A stretch of DNA of 16,637 nucleotides from Nitrososphaerota archaeon (lineage in GTDB: Archaea > Thermoproteota > Nitrososphaeria > Nitrososphaerales > Nitrosopumilaceae), in the NCBI GenBank assembly GCA_030611185.1, contig JAUWQG010000011.1, positions 1 to 16,637 of the forward strand, read 5' to 3'. The first letter of the stretch is position 1, and every line of letters begins with the position of its first letter. The notes beneath the pieces are model-generated. The model was not told the DNA's origin and searched no databases. It was given only the letters and a program-made list of their open reading frames with translations. Both the position numbers and the translations under genes were made by a program. Positions 6,717-14,440 of the stretch are shown in pieces.

Positions 6717-7898
6717 TCAAGCCTCAACAATGTGAATTTGTTTTTTAATTTCTTCAATTAATAATGGAATCACATCTTCCATTCTTCCTTTTATGAAAAT
6801 ATCACATTCGTTCTTTATGGGAGCATCTTCATCAGGATTAATCGCTACGACAAACCCGGAATCTTTCATTCCCCATACATGTTGCATTGCTCCACTTACA
6901 CCTGCTGCGATATAGAGCATAGCACTTGTTTTATGTCCACTAGTTCCAATCACTCTATCTGGAATCATATACTTTGAGTCTAATGACTGGCTAATCGAAT
7001 ATGGTTTTTTAGACATGGGTAAGGTAATACCAACTTCAGCATTCAATTCTTTTGCAAGCTGCTCAACAAGTTTGATATTCTTCTCGGGTTCTTCTTTGAT
7101 TCCTCTACCAAAACTAACAATAGTTCTTGGAGTTTCAAAATCAACCTCACTCTGAATTATTTCACGGCTGATTACCTTTACTTTGAGGTCTTGTTCATCT
7201 ATTTCTGGAACAAATTCAATCACTTTACCCTCTCTTTTTAAATCAGGTTCTATTGGTTCAAAAACTCCAGGAATTATACTGCAAGCCTGTGGATGATAAT
7301 CTCGTTTAAAGGCTGGATTTCGATTATCTAAACAAAGAATTGTGGTCCATAAGAATCCGGAAAAATCAGGTCTATACATCTCTAGAGTTTTTTCATAAGT
7401 TTCTTTAGTACCCCCTGTTTTTTGTTGATGAGACATTTCAATGTCTTCTATCACTAATTGATTAATGTCAGAGGCTAATCCAGAATCTAATTCTGCCAAA
7501 ACAGTAGACGACAAGTGTCTTCCAATGCTGTCAGCTGCAAAAAACATGTATCTTGGACGTCTAAAATCTTCAGCATATTCAGATTCTATTTGTCCACCAA
7601 TTTCTTTGTCATTTGCAATTTGACTGATGACTTTTGTGTAAATTGTATTTCGAATTTCTTCTAATTGTGGATGATCACAATAAATCACTGAATCAGCACC
7701 AATTTCGATTAAATCTTTAGTTAATCCCTTAATGTTATTTCCTAGAATAATAGCAACAACTTTTTCTTTTGAGGAATACTTTTGATTAAATCCATCCATT
7801 AATCGTCTTGCTTCCCCAATCATTTCCTTACTAACTGGCAATATTGCCCCCTGCTCAATCTCAACTACAACGTACAAGTGACGATACTTTTCTACCAT
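6717..7898 (-). CDS. etfA: Electron transfer flavoprotein alpha subunit
   Basis: 393 aa. Residues about 1-225 form the N-terminal EtfA domain. Residues about 258-390 are the FAD-binding domain, with PRTIVSFGRG, VIGTSGHKTSAMLYIAAG (316-333), SGAMQHVWGM (335-344) and VAINPDEDAPI (351-361), close to the family pattern. It pairs with EtfB to carry electrons from flavin dehydrogenases to the ETF:quinone oxidoreductase encoded next. The ATG at 7898 overlaps the TAA of etfB by one base (TAATG), so translation is coupled. Oddity: the Ser-Arg dipeptide of human ETFA (Arg249, which contacts the flavin) aligns by eye with T292-L293, followed by a few inserted residues (SKKPYSISQ). The protein is longer than bacterial EtfA (about 310-330 aa). 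Function as EtfA is secure; the electron donor is not shown. Confidence 0.9.
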   Translation of the reverse strand: MVEKYRHLYVVVEIEQGAILPVSKEMIGEARRLMDGFNQKYSSKEKVVAIILGNNIKGLTKDLIEIGADSVIYCDHPQLEEIRNTIYTKVISQIANDKEIGGQIESEYAEDFRRPRYMFFAADSIGRHLSSTVLAELDSGLASDINQLVIEDIEMSHQQKTGGTKETYEKTLEMYRPDFSGFLWTTILCLDNRNPAFKRDYHPQACSIIPGVFEPIEPDLKREGKVIEFVPEIDEQDLKVKVISREIIQSEVDFETPRTIVSFGRGIKEEPEKNIKLVEQLAKELNAEVGITLPMSKKPYSISQSLDSKYMIPDRVIGTSGHKTSAMLYIAAGVSGAMQHVWGMKDSGFVVAINPDEDAPIKNECDIFIKGRMEDVIPLLIEEIKKQIHIVEA

Positions 7899-8773
7899 TA
7901 TTTTATCACCATAGCCTCGAGTGCTTCTTTCATTTTTCCAACAACTTTTTGAAGTTGAGCAGGATCTGAACCATCAACAACTTCAGCACTTCTAGTAGCA
8001 GTTGATTTTGGAACCCTTTCAACTTTGTAAACTATCGTAGGGGATCCTGGAAGTCCAACCAGAGTTTTATCTACACCAAGTTCATCAGCGTTAAAAATTT
8101 TAAAATAATCTTTGAAATTTTTTGCCCTTTCTTTTGCTTCTTTTCGATATTTTTGAAAAGACAATCTTTGAGATATAGTATTGTAACTTGATTTGTAGGT
8201 AGGATCAATTGAAATGAAAACTGGTAAGGGGGCTTCAATTTCTTCAATAATATCAGGAGAACCTTGCAAACTAACCAAACGTTTTGCGCGGATTGTCCTA
8301 GTTTCTAAATCAATATTATAACTTGTTACATTTCCCAAAAATGTAAAACCAAGCTTCCAAGCTGTCTGTGGTCCAGTTTGTCCAGTTTCTCCATCAGAGG
8401 CTCGATGTCCTGCAAAAACTATATCCATCTTTGCCTGCATTTTCTCAATTCCTACTCTAAGCACCTCAGCCGTACCTAAGGTATCAGCTCCTGCAAAAAG
8501 TCTATCACTATACAAATGAAGTTCCTCAGAATCAGAAATTTCTTGAGCTTGTTGGAGGGCAAGATCGGCTATTGGAGGACCCATTGTTCCAATCGAGACC
8601 TTTGCATCATACATTACCTTTGCATAAAATGCAGCTTGAGCAGCAATTGCACTATGAGGTCCTAAAGTATTTTTTGTCTCAGCTCGATTTAGTGTTCCAT
8701 CAGGATTATAGCTAACATTTCCTTCTGAAAAGTCCGGTTCAAGCTTAATTATCACAGCCACATTTAGAGACAT
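7898..8773 (-). CDS. etfB: Electron transfer flavoprotein beta subunit
   Basis: 291 aa. The start (NVAVIIKLEPD), the NPDGTLNR turn and the ETKNTLGPHSAIAAQAA helix match EtfB. ASDGETGQTGPQTAWKLG (125-142) is the nucleotide-binding signature, equivalent to the usual DGDTAQVGP. EtfB binds AMP in classical ETFs and a second FAD plus NAD in electron-bifurcating ones. The sequence alone does not let me decide which applies. The C-terminal tail (about 205-291) is long and charged and probably wraps EtfA. It is the first gene of a three-gene operon (etfB-etfA-fixCX) with one-base and zero-base junctions, driven by a TATA-like box 25 nt upstream of the ATG. Confidence 0.9.
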   Translation of the reverse strand: MSLNVAVIIKLEPDFSEGNVSYNPDGTLNRAETKNTLGPHSAIAAQAAFYAKVMYDAKVSIGTMGPPIADLALQQAQEISDSEELHLYSDRLFAGADTLGTAEVLRVGIEKMQAKMDIVFAGHRASDGETGQTGPQTAWKLGFTFLGNVTSYNIDLETRTIRAKRLVSLQGSPDIIEEIEAPLPVFISIDPTYKSSYNTISQRLSFQKYRKEAKERAKNFKDYFKIFNADELGVDKTLVGLPGSPTIVYKVERVPKSTATRSAEVVDGSDPAQLQKVVGKMKEALEAMVIK

Positions 8774-8792
8774 TATTTTGCCTTCAAAATCG

Positions 8793-8803
8793 TTTTAATA
8801 AAA
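8793..8803 (-). promoter_or_regulatory. TATA box of the etf operon
   Basis: Minus-strand TTTTATTAAAA is centred 25 nt upstream of ATG 8773, in the 73-bp gap after NDH-2. It implies a separate, short-leader transcript for etfB-etfA-fixCX. Confidence 0.5.
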
Positions 8804-8846
8804 TGGTTTGCTCTAATTTCAGTCAGAAAATTACAAATTGATGAAT

Positions 8847-10202
8847 TTACCAAATATCATCTACTTCATCAAGAACCTTGTACTCCTTTGATGGTTTTCT
8901 ATCTGCAAACTTTAATCTTGAAATGTCTCTGTCAAAAAACATATCAATTGTCCAATCTAATAGGACTCTAAGTCGTTTATCCCATTTAGGAATTTTTGAA
9001 ATGTATACATTTCTCCATAATGCCCAAGCCCAAATTCCGCTAATATTCATACCAAAAAATGAAGCTACACCATTTCTTTTTCCAATAATGGCCATTTGAC
9101 CTCTAGATTTGTATTCAAATTTCTTCATGTCTTTATTTCTAATTAAAGAATGCAAATTATGTGCAGCAGATTTAGCTTGGGCCTCCGCTAATTGTGCAGT
9201 AGGAGGAAACGGTCTTTCAGTTTCTGGGTCAATAAAAAGAGCACAATCCCCAATTGCAAAAACTCCTGGAAATTCTAGTACTTCCAGAAAATCATTTACA
9301 ATAATTTTACTTCGTTCGGTTTTAAACATGGATCTTTTTATGGTATTTACAGGTGTTACTCCAGCAGTCCAAATCATAGTTCTTGTTTGAATTGCCTCTC
9401 TTTCTGAATTGTTTTGATTTTTTGGATTATCTTCTATTTTTTTCATCATTATCTCATATCCATCAAAACTAGTAACAGCCGTTTTTAACTTAATTTCAAT
9501 ACCATGTTTTGTTAACAAGTCATGAGCAAATTTTGTTAATTTTTTACTAAAGCCAGGCAAAATATTTGGAAGAGCTTCTAAAACAGTTACCCTGATTTCA
9601 TCTTTCTTGATTTTAGGATAATATTTTCTTGCATCTAATAACAAGTCATTAATTTCTCCAGCTGTTTCAATTCCAGCAAAACCACCACCAACAATTACAA
9701 AATTAAGTAAACTCTTTCTAAGAATGGGAGTTGATTCATTTTCTGATTGTTCGCGCATATCTATTACTTGATTACGGATTGTCATAGCATCATTTAGATT
9801 CTTAATTGTGTAGGCATGTTTTTCCACATCACTCATACCAAAAAAATTGGTTTCACTTCCTAGGGAAACCACAAGAAAATCATAATGAATTGAAACTCCT
9901 CTTTTTTCATTGGTTCCCCATAAATTTACAATCTTTCCGTGGGGATCAATGTTTTTTACCCTACCTTCATAAAATGTCGTTTTTTTTATAATGGTACGAA
10001 TTGGCATTACGATATGCCTTGTAGCAAGTAATCCTGCTGCTACTTGAGGAAGCATTGGTGTGAATAATAGAAAATTATCCTCACTGATAAGAACAATCTC
10101 AATATCGTCATCATTTTTAAAATATTTCTCTAATTTTCGAGTGCATTCTACACCACCATATCCTCCTCCTAAAATGACAATTTTTTTCTTGTTTTTCACC
10201 AA
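8847..10202 (-). CDS. Type II NADH:quinone oxidoreductase-like flavoprotein
   Basis: 451 aa, single subunit. FAD motif GGGYGG (12-17), NAD(P)H motif GGGFAG (172-177), FAIGDCA (315-321), and AQLAEAQAKSAA (336-347), which corresponds to the AQxAxQ quinone-site motif of NDH-2. Residues 384-402 (rich in Trp, Ala and Ile) and an amphipathic end with DRDISRL (424-430) form the usual membrane-associating region. It should pass electrons from NAD(P)H to the quinone pool without pumping protons. Reverse use or sulfide:quinone oxidoreductase activity is less likely, since the SQR cysteine pattern is not seen. The start is TTG 10202 or the next codon GTG. It lies between the etf operon and the ACT gene on the same strand, with its own TATA box overlapped by an inverted repeat. 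Confidence 0.85.
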   Translation of the reverse strand: MVKNKKKIVILGGGYGGVECTRKLEKYFKNDDDIEIVLISEDNFLLFTPMLPQVAAGLLATRHIVMPIRTIIKKTTFYEGRVKNIDPHGKIVNLWGTNEKRGVSIHYDFLVVSLGSETNFFGMSDVEKHAYTIKNLNDAMTIRNQVIDMREQSENESTPILRKSLLNFVIVGGGFAGIETAGEINDLLLDARKYYPKIKKDEIRVTVLEALPNILPGFSKKLTKFAHDLLTKHGIEIKLKTAVTSFDGYEIMMKKIEDNPKNQNNSEREAIQTRTMIWTAGVTPVNTIKRSMFKTERSKIIVNDFLEVLEFPGVFAIGDCALFIDPETERPFPPTAQLAEAQAKSAAHNLHSLIRNKDMKKFEYKSRGQMAIIGKRNGVASFFGMNISGIWAWALWRNVYISKIPKWDKRLRVLLDWTIDMFFDRDISRLKFADRKPSKEYKVLDEVDDIW

Positions 10203-10220
10203 TAGAACATACTTCCCAAA

Positions 10221-10239
10221 ATAGGAGAATATATCCTAT
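10221..10239 (-). promoter_or_regulatory. TATA box of NDH-2 overlapped by an inverted repeat
   Basis: The minus-strand GGATATATTC (10227-10236) lies about 29 nt before TTG 10202. Arms ATAGGA (10221-10226) and TCCTAT (10234-10239) are perfect inverted repeats with a 7-nt spacer that holds the TATA core. This could be an operator that blocks TBP/TFB binding. Confidence 0.4.
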
Positions 10240-10269
10240 GAGATCAGATTTTTACTGGTATGTCTAAAA

Positions 10270-10941
10270 TTAGGCAGTTCTTATAATATCTGAATGAAGA
10301 ATATCATATGCCCTTGATGCATCTTTTTCATTTAGAATTATTATAATACTATCCTGGCTGAAAAAAGCATTCACAAGATTAATTCCATTATCGTGTAAAA
10401 CCTCTGCTACATAAGATACTACATCAGATTGGTTCTTGCTGGGCGGAATTGAAATTCTAATTTTGGCTAAACCTGTGCTAAAAATATTATCTTGATTAGG
10501 AAGTGATTCAAAAATTCTACGAATACTATCTAGATCTTCTGTAAGAAATCTAAATGAATCAGCTGATCTAAAGAAATCATAATTACTAGTAATTTTTGAA
10601 AATTTGTCTAAAATTGTTAAAGGATCAATTCCTTGAGAATTATTTACTGAAAATTTGATATCAATTATTCCATCTGTAAGTGCTAATCTTGCATTTTTTA
10701 AAACTGAATTTTCCTCCACTTCATCTTTTACCTCAAAAGAATCTGCATATCGTTTGATTGCTACAACTATAGTATTCAAATTCACAGAGTTTCCAAGAAC
10801 TCTCTCTACATCTGGTTGAATCTTTACAGCAAGAGCAGTATAATTAATTAAATCCATTTTCATACAGTCAAAAATTGAGCGGTTTCTGGAAATAATTTCT
10901 CTAACTACTTCTGGAACTGACATACTAGTTAGCCTCATCAC
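10270..10941 (-). CDS. Archaeal ACT-domain protein of unknown function
   Basis: 223 aa, cytosolic. The N-terminal part (SVPEVVREIISRNRSIFDC, then INYTALAVKIQPDVE and AIKRYAD, about residues 8-67) matches a conserved archaeal module. In that module a small helical unit precedes a C-terminal ACT-like ligand-binding domain (about 158-217; AKIRISIPPSK, the DNGINLVNAFFSQDSIIIIL strands and the final helix). ACT domains usually sense amino acids or small metabolites. No catalytic motif is present, so a regulatory or sensory role is inferred. Codon 1 at 10941 is GTG, but ATG 10938 fits better because a TATA-like box is centred 27 nt upstream of it. M7 at 10923 is also possible. The gene is divergent from hsp20, and a perfect palindrome lies at its start. 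Confidence 0.7.
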   Translation of the reverse strand: MMRLTSMSVPEVVREIISRNRSIFDCMKMDLINYTALAVKIQPDVERVLGNSVNLNTIVVAIKRYADSFEVKDEVEENSVLKNARLALTDGIIDIKFSVNNSQGIDPLTILDKFSKITSNYDFFRSADSFRFLTEDLDSIRRIFESLPNQDNIFSTGLAKIRISIPPSKNQSDVVSYVAEVLHDNGINLVNAFFSQDSIIIILNEKDASRAYDILHSDIIRTA

Positions 10942-10958
10942 ATAATATTATATTATGT
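10940..10958. promoter_or_regulatory. Palindrome at the start of the ACT-domain gene
   Basis: ACATAATA (10940-10947) and TATTATGT (10951-10958) are perfect 8-bp inverted arms around TTA. The site lies between the TATA box and the start codon, a typical repressor position. A third half-site ATTATGT occurs at 10972-10978. Confidence 0.5.
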
Positions 10959-10960
10959 CA

Positions 10961-10969
10961 AATATAATT
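10961..10969 (-). promoter_or_regulatory. TATA box of the ACT-domain gene
   Basis: Minus-strand AATTATATTT is centred 27 nt upstream of ATG 10938, which supports that start over GTG 10941. Confidence 0.45.
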
Positions 10970-11004
10970 GCATTATGTAAGATAACAAAGGAATGTAAGT
11001 AATC

Positions 11005-11027
11005 TTTATATAATGTCATATACATTA
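11005..11027 (+). promoter_or_regulatory. hsp20 promoter: TATA box plus downstream inverted repeat
   Basis: TTTATATA (11005-11012) is 35 nt before ATG 11044, implying a leader of about 10 nt. TAATGT (11011-11016) and ACATTA (11022-11027) form perfect inverted arms with a 5-nt spacer next to the TATA box. This is a candidate heat- or stress-response operator. Confidence 0.45.
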
Positions 11028-11043
11028 CATATAATAGATAAAT

Positions 11044-11541
11044 ATGACAATATTTGATGATGAATTCAATAGAAGCTTCAAAAAAATGTCAAACTCTTTT
11101 TTTAATATAGATGACATTTTTGAAGAATTCAAAACAAAGGGATCCAACCAAGGTCCATATTATTACGGTTATACTATGACCGTTGGTCCTGATGGAAAAC
11201 CAATTGTAAAAGAATATGGGAATACAAAATCAGAATTAGTTTCAGCTCCTAATACAAGAGAACCAATTGTTGATACAATTGTTGATGAAAAAGAAAAACT
11301 GGTAAAACTAGTAGCTGAGATGCCAGGTGTTGACAAATCAGATCTAAAGGTTGTGGTGCAAGACAAGTCAGTAAATCTTTCTGCCGAACATGGTGAAAAA
11401 AAATACCAAGTCAATGTTCCAATACAATACAAAGTTGAAGAAAATTCTGCAAAAGCTTCTTACAAAAATGGAATTCTTGAACTAGTCTTTAAACTGGCTG
11501 AAGATGAAAAACCAAAAAGTACAACGGTGGAGGTTGAATAA
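11044..11541 (+). CDS. hsp20: Small heat-shock protein Hsp20 (alpha-crystallin family)
   Basis: 165 aa, the usual size. The N-terminal arm (1-70) contains the archaeal GPYYYGYTMTVGPDGKPIV segment (37-55). The alpha-crystallin domain (about 74-150) has LVAEMPGVDKSDLKV and the final ASYKNGILELVF motif (A-x-x-x-NG-x-L). The C-terminal tail is short, with V162-E-V164 possibly acting as the I-x-I anchor used in oligomer assembly. It is an ATP-independent holdase that keeps unfolding proteins soluble. It is the first gene of a probable operon with cdc48 (28-bp gap), so holding and ATP-driven unfolding would be induced together. The promoter has a strong TATA box and an adjacent inverted repeat. Confidence 0.92.
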   Translation: MTIFDDEFNRSFKKMSNSFFNIDDIFEEFKTKGSNQGPYYYGYTMTVGPDGKPIVKEYGNTKSELVSAPNTREPIVDTIVDEKEKLVKLVAEMPGVDKSDLKVVVQDKSVNLSAEHGEKKYQVNVPIQYKVEENSAKASYKNGILELVFKLAEDEKPKSTTVEVE

Positions 11542-11569
11542 ACCCCTCAAAATTTTATGGTGTGATTAA

Positions 11570-13711
11570 ATGAGTGAAATTGTTTTAAAAATAGATGAAA
11601 TACCACAACAACATGTGGGAAGAGGAAGAGCTATAATTGATCCAAAAATTATAGAAGATACCAATTGGAATACGGGACAAATTTTGGAATTAACCTATAA
11701 CAAAAAAACACATGTAAAAGTTTGGCCAGGTTCTCCTGAAGAATATGGAACAGGTTTAATCAAAATTGATGGAATAACAAGACAAAACATTGGTGCAGGA
11801 ATTGGTGATAAAATTTCAGTAAAATCTGTTGAAGCAGTTAATGCCGAACAAATTGTTTTATCACCAACTGAAAAAATTGCAATAGATGGATTACAAGAAT
11901 ATATGATTTATAATTACTTGAATCATGTGTTTACAACCGGTGATTCAATCTCACTAAGTACTCAAATGGGAGGAAGAGTTCAGTTTGTAATTACTAGTAC
12001 CAAACCATCAAAACCAGTAATTGTTACAGAAAATACTATTTTCAAACTAGGTCCAATGACCAAAGTCATTGATGCATCAGTTCCTCGAATTACCTATGAT
12101 GAATTAGGCGGATTAAAAAATGAAGTTCAAAAAATCAGAGAAATGGTAGAATTACCTATGAGACATCCTGAATTATTTGAAAAAATAGGCGTGGAAGCTC
12201 CAAAAGGGGTATTATTGTATGGACCTCCAGGAACGGGAAAAACTCTTTTGGCTAAGGCAGTTGCAGGTGAGACTAATGCCCACTTTATCTCCCTTAGCGG
12301 ACCTGAGATCATGGGAAAATACTATGGGGAGAGTGAAGAGAGAATACGAGATATTTTCAAGCAAGCAGAAGAAAACGCACCCAGCATAATTTTCATCGAT
12401 GAAATTGATTCCATTGCCCCTAAACGGGAGGAGGTTTCAGGAGAGCTGGAAAAAAGAATAGTTTCTCAGCTTTTGACATTAATGGATGGCATGAAAAGTA
12501 GAGGAAAAGTTATAGTAATTGCAGCTACCAACAGACCAGACTCTATAGACCCTGCCCTAAGACGACCTGGAAGACTAGATAGAGAAATTGAAATTGGAAT
12601 TCCAGACGCCGAAGGAAGATTTGACATACTTTCCATTCATACTCGTGGAATGCCAATTGATGACACAGTTGATCTTAAACAAATTTCCAAAACTACACAT
12701 GGTTTTGTCGGCGCAGATTTAGAAGTCTTATCTAAAGAAGCTGCAATGAGATCTCTTAGAAGAATTCTACCAGAAATTGATCTTGATGAAGATAAAATTT
12801 CAACTGAAATCCTTCAAAAAATTGAGATAACTGGTGAGGACTTCCTAGATGCTCTCAAAGAAGTTCGACCAAGTGCATTACGTGAAGTGCAAGTTCAGAT
12901 TCCAAACGTTAGTTGGGATGATGTAGGAGGACTTGCAGAATTAAAAGAAGAACTTCGAGAAGCAATTGAATGGCCAATCAAATACAAAGAAGCTTTTGAT
13001 TATGTTGATGTAGCAACTCCAAAGGGTATCTTATTACACGGACCACCTGGAACAGGAAAAACTCTAATTGCAAAAGCTTTGGCCAAAATGACTGAATCTA
13101 ACTTTATCAGCATTAAAGGCCCCGAGCTACTTTCTAAATGGGTAGGAGAATCTGAAAAAGGAGTAAGAGAAATTTTCAGAAAAGCCCGTCAAGCAGCACC
13201 CTGCATCATATTTCTTGATGAGGTAGATGCCCTTGTACCTAGAAGGGGAAGTGGTGGATCAGGATCCCATGTAACTGAAAACGTTGTTTCTCAAATTCTA
13301 ACAGAAATTGACGGACTAGAAGAATTACATAATGTCTTGATAATTGGTGCTACAAACAGATTAGATATTGTAGATGAGGCATTGCTTAGACCTGGAAGAT
13401 TTGACAGAATAATTGAAGTTCCAAATCCTGACAGTAAAGGAAGAGAGCAAATATTCAAGATTCATACCAAAAAGAAACCTCTTGCAGACGATGTAAACAT
13501 CTTAAAACTAGTAGAACTTACTGGTGGCTTTAACGGAGCTGAAATTGCCGCAGTTGCAAATAGAGCAGCTACAGCAGCACTGAAAAGGTATGTCGGTGGA
13601 AAATTAGAAAACATCAAAGAAATCAAGGTTACCCAACAAGATCTTTTAGATGCAATTGACAAAGTCAAGCCTAGAAAGACTGAATCACCCATGACTCATT
13701 CGATAAAATAG
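11570..13711 (+). CDS. cdc48: Cdc48/VAT (p97)-type double AAA ATPase unfoldase
   Basis: 713 aa. Residues 1-95 and about 96-170 form the N-terminal double-psi barrel and its partner subdomain. Domain D1 has Walker A GPPGTGKT (218-225), Walker B IIFIDE (273-278) and the pore loop GKYYGE (249-254). Domain D2 has Walker A 491-498, Walker B IIFLDE (546-551) and pore loop KWVGE (523-527). Arginine fingers lie in GRLDRE (334-339) and GRFDR (609-613). It should form a hexamer that threads proteins or disassembles complexes, often feeding the 20S proteasome. The C-terminus ends THSIK without a HbYX proteasome-docking motif, so docking may be indirect. ATG 11570 is preceded by a weak GGTG. Downstream, 30 bp away, is a small Cys/His protein. 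Confidence 0.95.
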   Translation: MSEIVLKIDEIPQQHVGRGRAIIDPKIIEDTNWNTGQILELTYNKKTHVKVWPGSPEEYGTGLIKIDGITRQNIGAGIGDKISVKSVEAVNAEQIVLSPTEKIAIDGLQEYMIYNYLNHVFTTGDSISLSTQMGGRVQFVITSTKPSKPVIVTENTIFKLGPMTKVIDASVPRITYDELGGLKNEVQKIREMVELPMRHPELFEKIGVEAPKGVLLYGPPGTGKTLLAKAVAGETNAHFISLSGPEIMGKYYGESEERIRDIFKQAEENAPSIIFIDEIDSIAPKREEVSGELEKRIVSQLLTLMDGMKSRGKVIVIAATNRPDSIDPALRRPGRLDREIEIGIPDAEGRFDILSIHTRGMPIDDTVDLKQISKTTHGFVGADLEVLSKEAAMRSLRRILPEIDLDEDKISTEILQKIEITGEDFLDALKEVRPSALREVQVQIPNVSWDDVGGLAELKEELREAIEWPIKYKEAFDYVDVATPKGILLHGPPGTGKTLIAKALAKMTESNFISIKGPELLSKWVGESEKGVREIFRKARQAAPCIIFLDEVDALVPRRGSGGSGSHVTENVVSQILTEIDGLEELHNVLIIGATNRLDIVDEALLRPGRFDRIIEVPNPDSKGREQIFKIHTKKKPLADDVNILKLVELTGGFNGAEIAAVANRAATAALKRYVGGKLENIKEIKVTQQDLLDAIDKVKPRKTESPMTHSIK

Positions 13712-13741
13712 TCTAAATACTAAGGAAGATGACCTGAAATA

Positions 13742-13960
13742 ATGAAACTCTATCTTGACTTTGATCCATGCCAGGAGTGCAATACAATGATGAAAGATCT
13801 AAGTAGCCCTGAAATGTTATTTGCAGATGAAAAAACAAGATCTGATGAATCTGCAAAGTTCTTGCGACATCTAACCTATAATCACAATGAAGTAGTTCAG
13901 GCTGTAATGGAAGATCTACCTAAGCAGAAAAAAGATCAAGAATTTGATTTCTTCAAATAG
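13742..13960 (+). CDS. Small Cys/His protein, putative zinc-binding partner of Cdc48
   Basis: 72 aa, acidic then charged. C10 and C13 (PCQEC) and H43 and H48 (RHLTYNH) give a C-x2-C...H-x4-H arrangement that could hold one zinc, although the 29-residue gap is longer than in classical zinc fingers. There is no signal peptide or membrane segment. I do not recognise a family. It follows cdc48 by 30 bp on the same strand, and a T-rich tract follows its stop, so it probably ends the hsp20-cdc48 transcript. A weak TATA-like CTAAATACT about 24 nt upstream could give it a promoter of its own. The ATG is the only sensible start. Coding status rests on length, codon use and packing. Confidence 0.65.
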   Translation: MKLYLDFDPCQECNTMMKDLSSPEMLFADEKTRSDESAKFLRHLTYNHNEVVQAVMEDLPKQKKDQEFDFFK

Positions 13961-13973
13961 TTTTCTTTTTTTA
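13961..13973 (+). terminator. T-tract transcription terminator after the hsp20-cdc48 unit
   Basis: TTTTCTTTTTTTA immediately follows the TAG stop of the small Cys/His gene. Archaeal RNA polymerase commonly terminates at such U-tracts without a hairpin. Confidence 0.5.
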
Positions 13974-14051
13974 TACCAATTATCATATTTAGAAAATAAT
14001 AATCATATTCATATACAAAAAAACATTTCAATAAATTGGGATGATACTAAA

Positions 14052-14435
14052 TTGAACAAAAAACTAATCTTTGGATTAACCATAATTATTTTTTCATTAT
14101 TTTTTATACAACCAGTATTTTCTCAAGAACCTCAACCACCACGAATACCTGAACCATCCCCTGAACCCAAGCCAATTAAAATCCCAGATCCAGAACCCAT
14201 TAGAGAACCGTTTCCAGAAGAAAGTGATACTGCAAAAATTCAAAGACTAACTGAAGAAAATATCAAACTACGAGAAGAAAATTTTGTTTTGCAAGTACAA
14301 ATTACTGAATTAAACAAAATCATTGAAAATCTTCATGCAATAACTATGGAACAAATCAAAGTAATAATGGAATTAGTAACTCAACTTCGAGAAGCAGTGT
14401 TTGAAGAACTATTTCCTTCCACGGTAAACTTGTAA
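14052..14435 (+). CDS. Secreted proline-rich coiled-coil protein
   Basis: 127 aa when started at TTG 14052. That start puts NKKLIFGLTIIIFSLF and a cleavage-like VFSQ at the N-terminus as a clean signal peptide (residues 1-25). The reading frame is open further upstream, to ATG 13944, but that region looks non-coding and would bury the signal peptide. A GGGATGAT element 6 nt before TTG may be the ribosome binding site. Residues about 27-57 are a Pro/Glu/Lys spacer (PEPSPEPKPIKIPDPEP). Residues about 60-120 form a heptad-rich coiled coil (IQRLTEENIKLREENFVLQ). No catalytic motif is present. A cell-surface spacer or oligomerising protein is inferred. Its stop is 5 bp from the convergent TFB gene. 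Confidence 0.65.
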   Translation: MNKKLIFGLTIIIFSLFFIQPVFSQEPQPPRIPEPSPEPKPIKIPDPEPIREPFPEESDTAKIQRLTEENIKLREENFVLQVQITELNKIIENLHAITMEQIKVIMELVTQLREAVFEELFPSTVNL

Positions 14436-14440
14436 TGAAT

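Noticed and set aside
9109..9390. 93-codon plus-strand frame inside the NDH-2 gene
   Set aside because: It is fully antisense to a well-supported NDH-2 with intact motifs, and no promoter or start context was seen.
11169..11432. 87-codon minus-strand frame inside hsp20
   Set aside because: It is Ser/Thr/Phe-rich shadow composition, antisense to the conserved alpha-crystallin domain.
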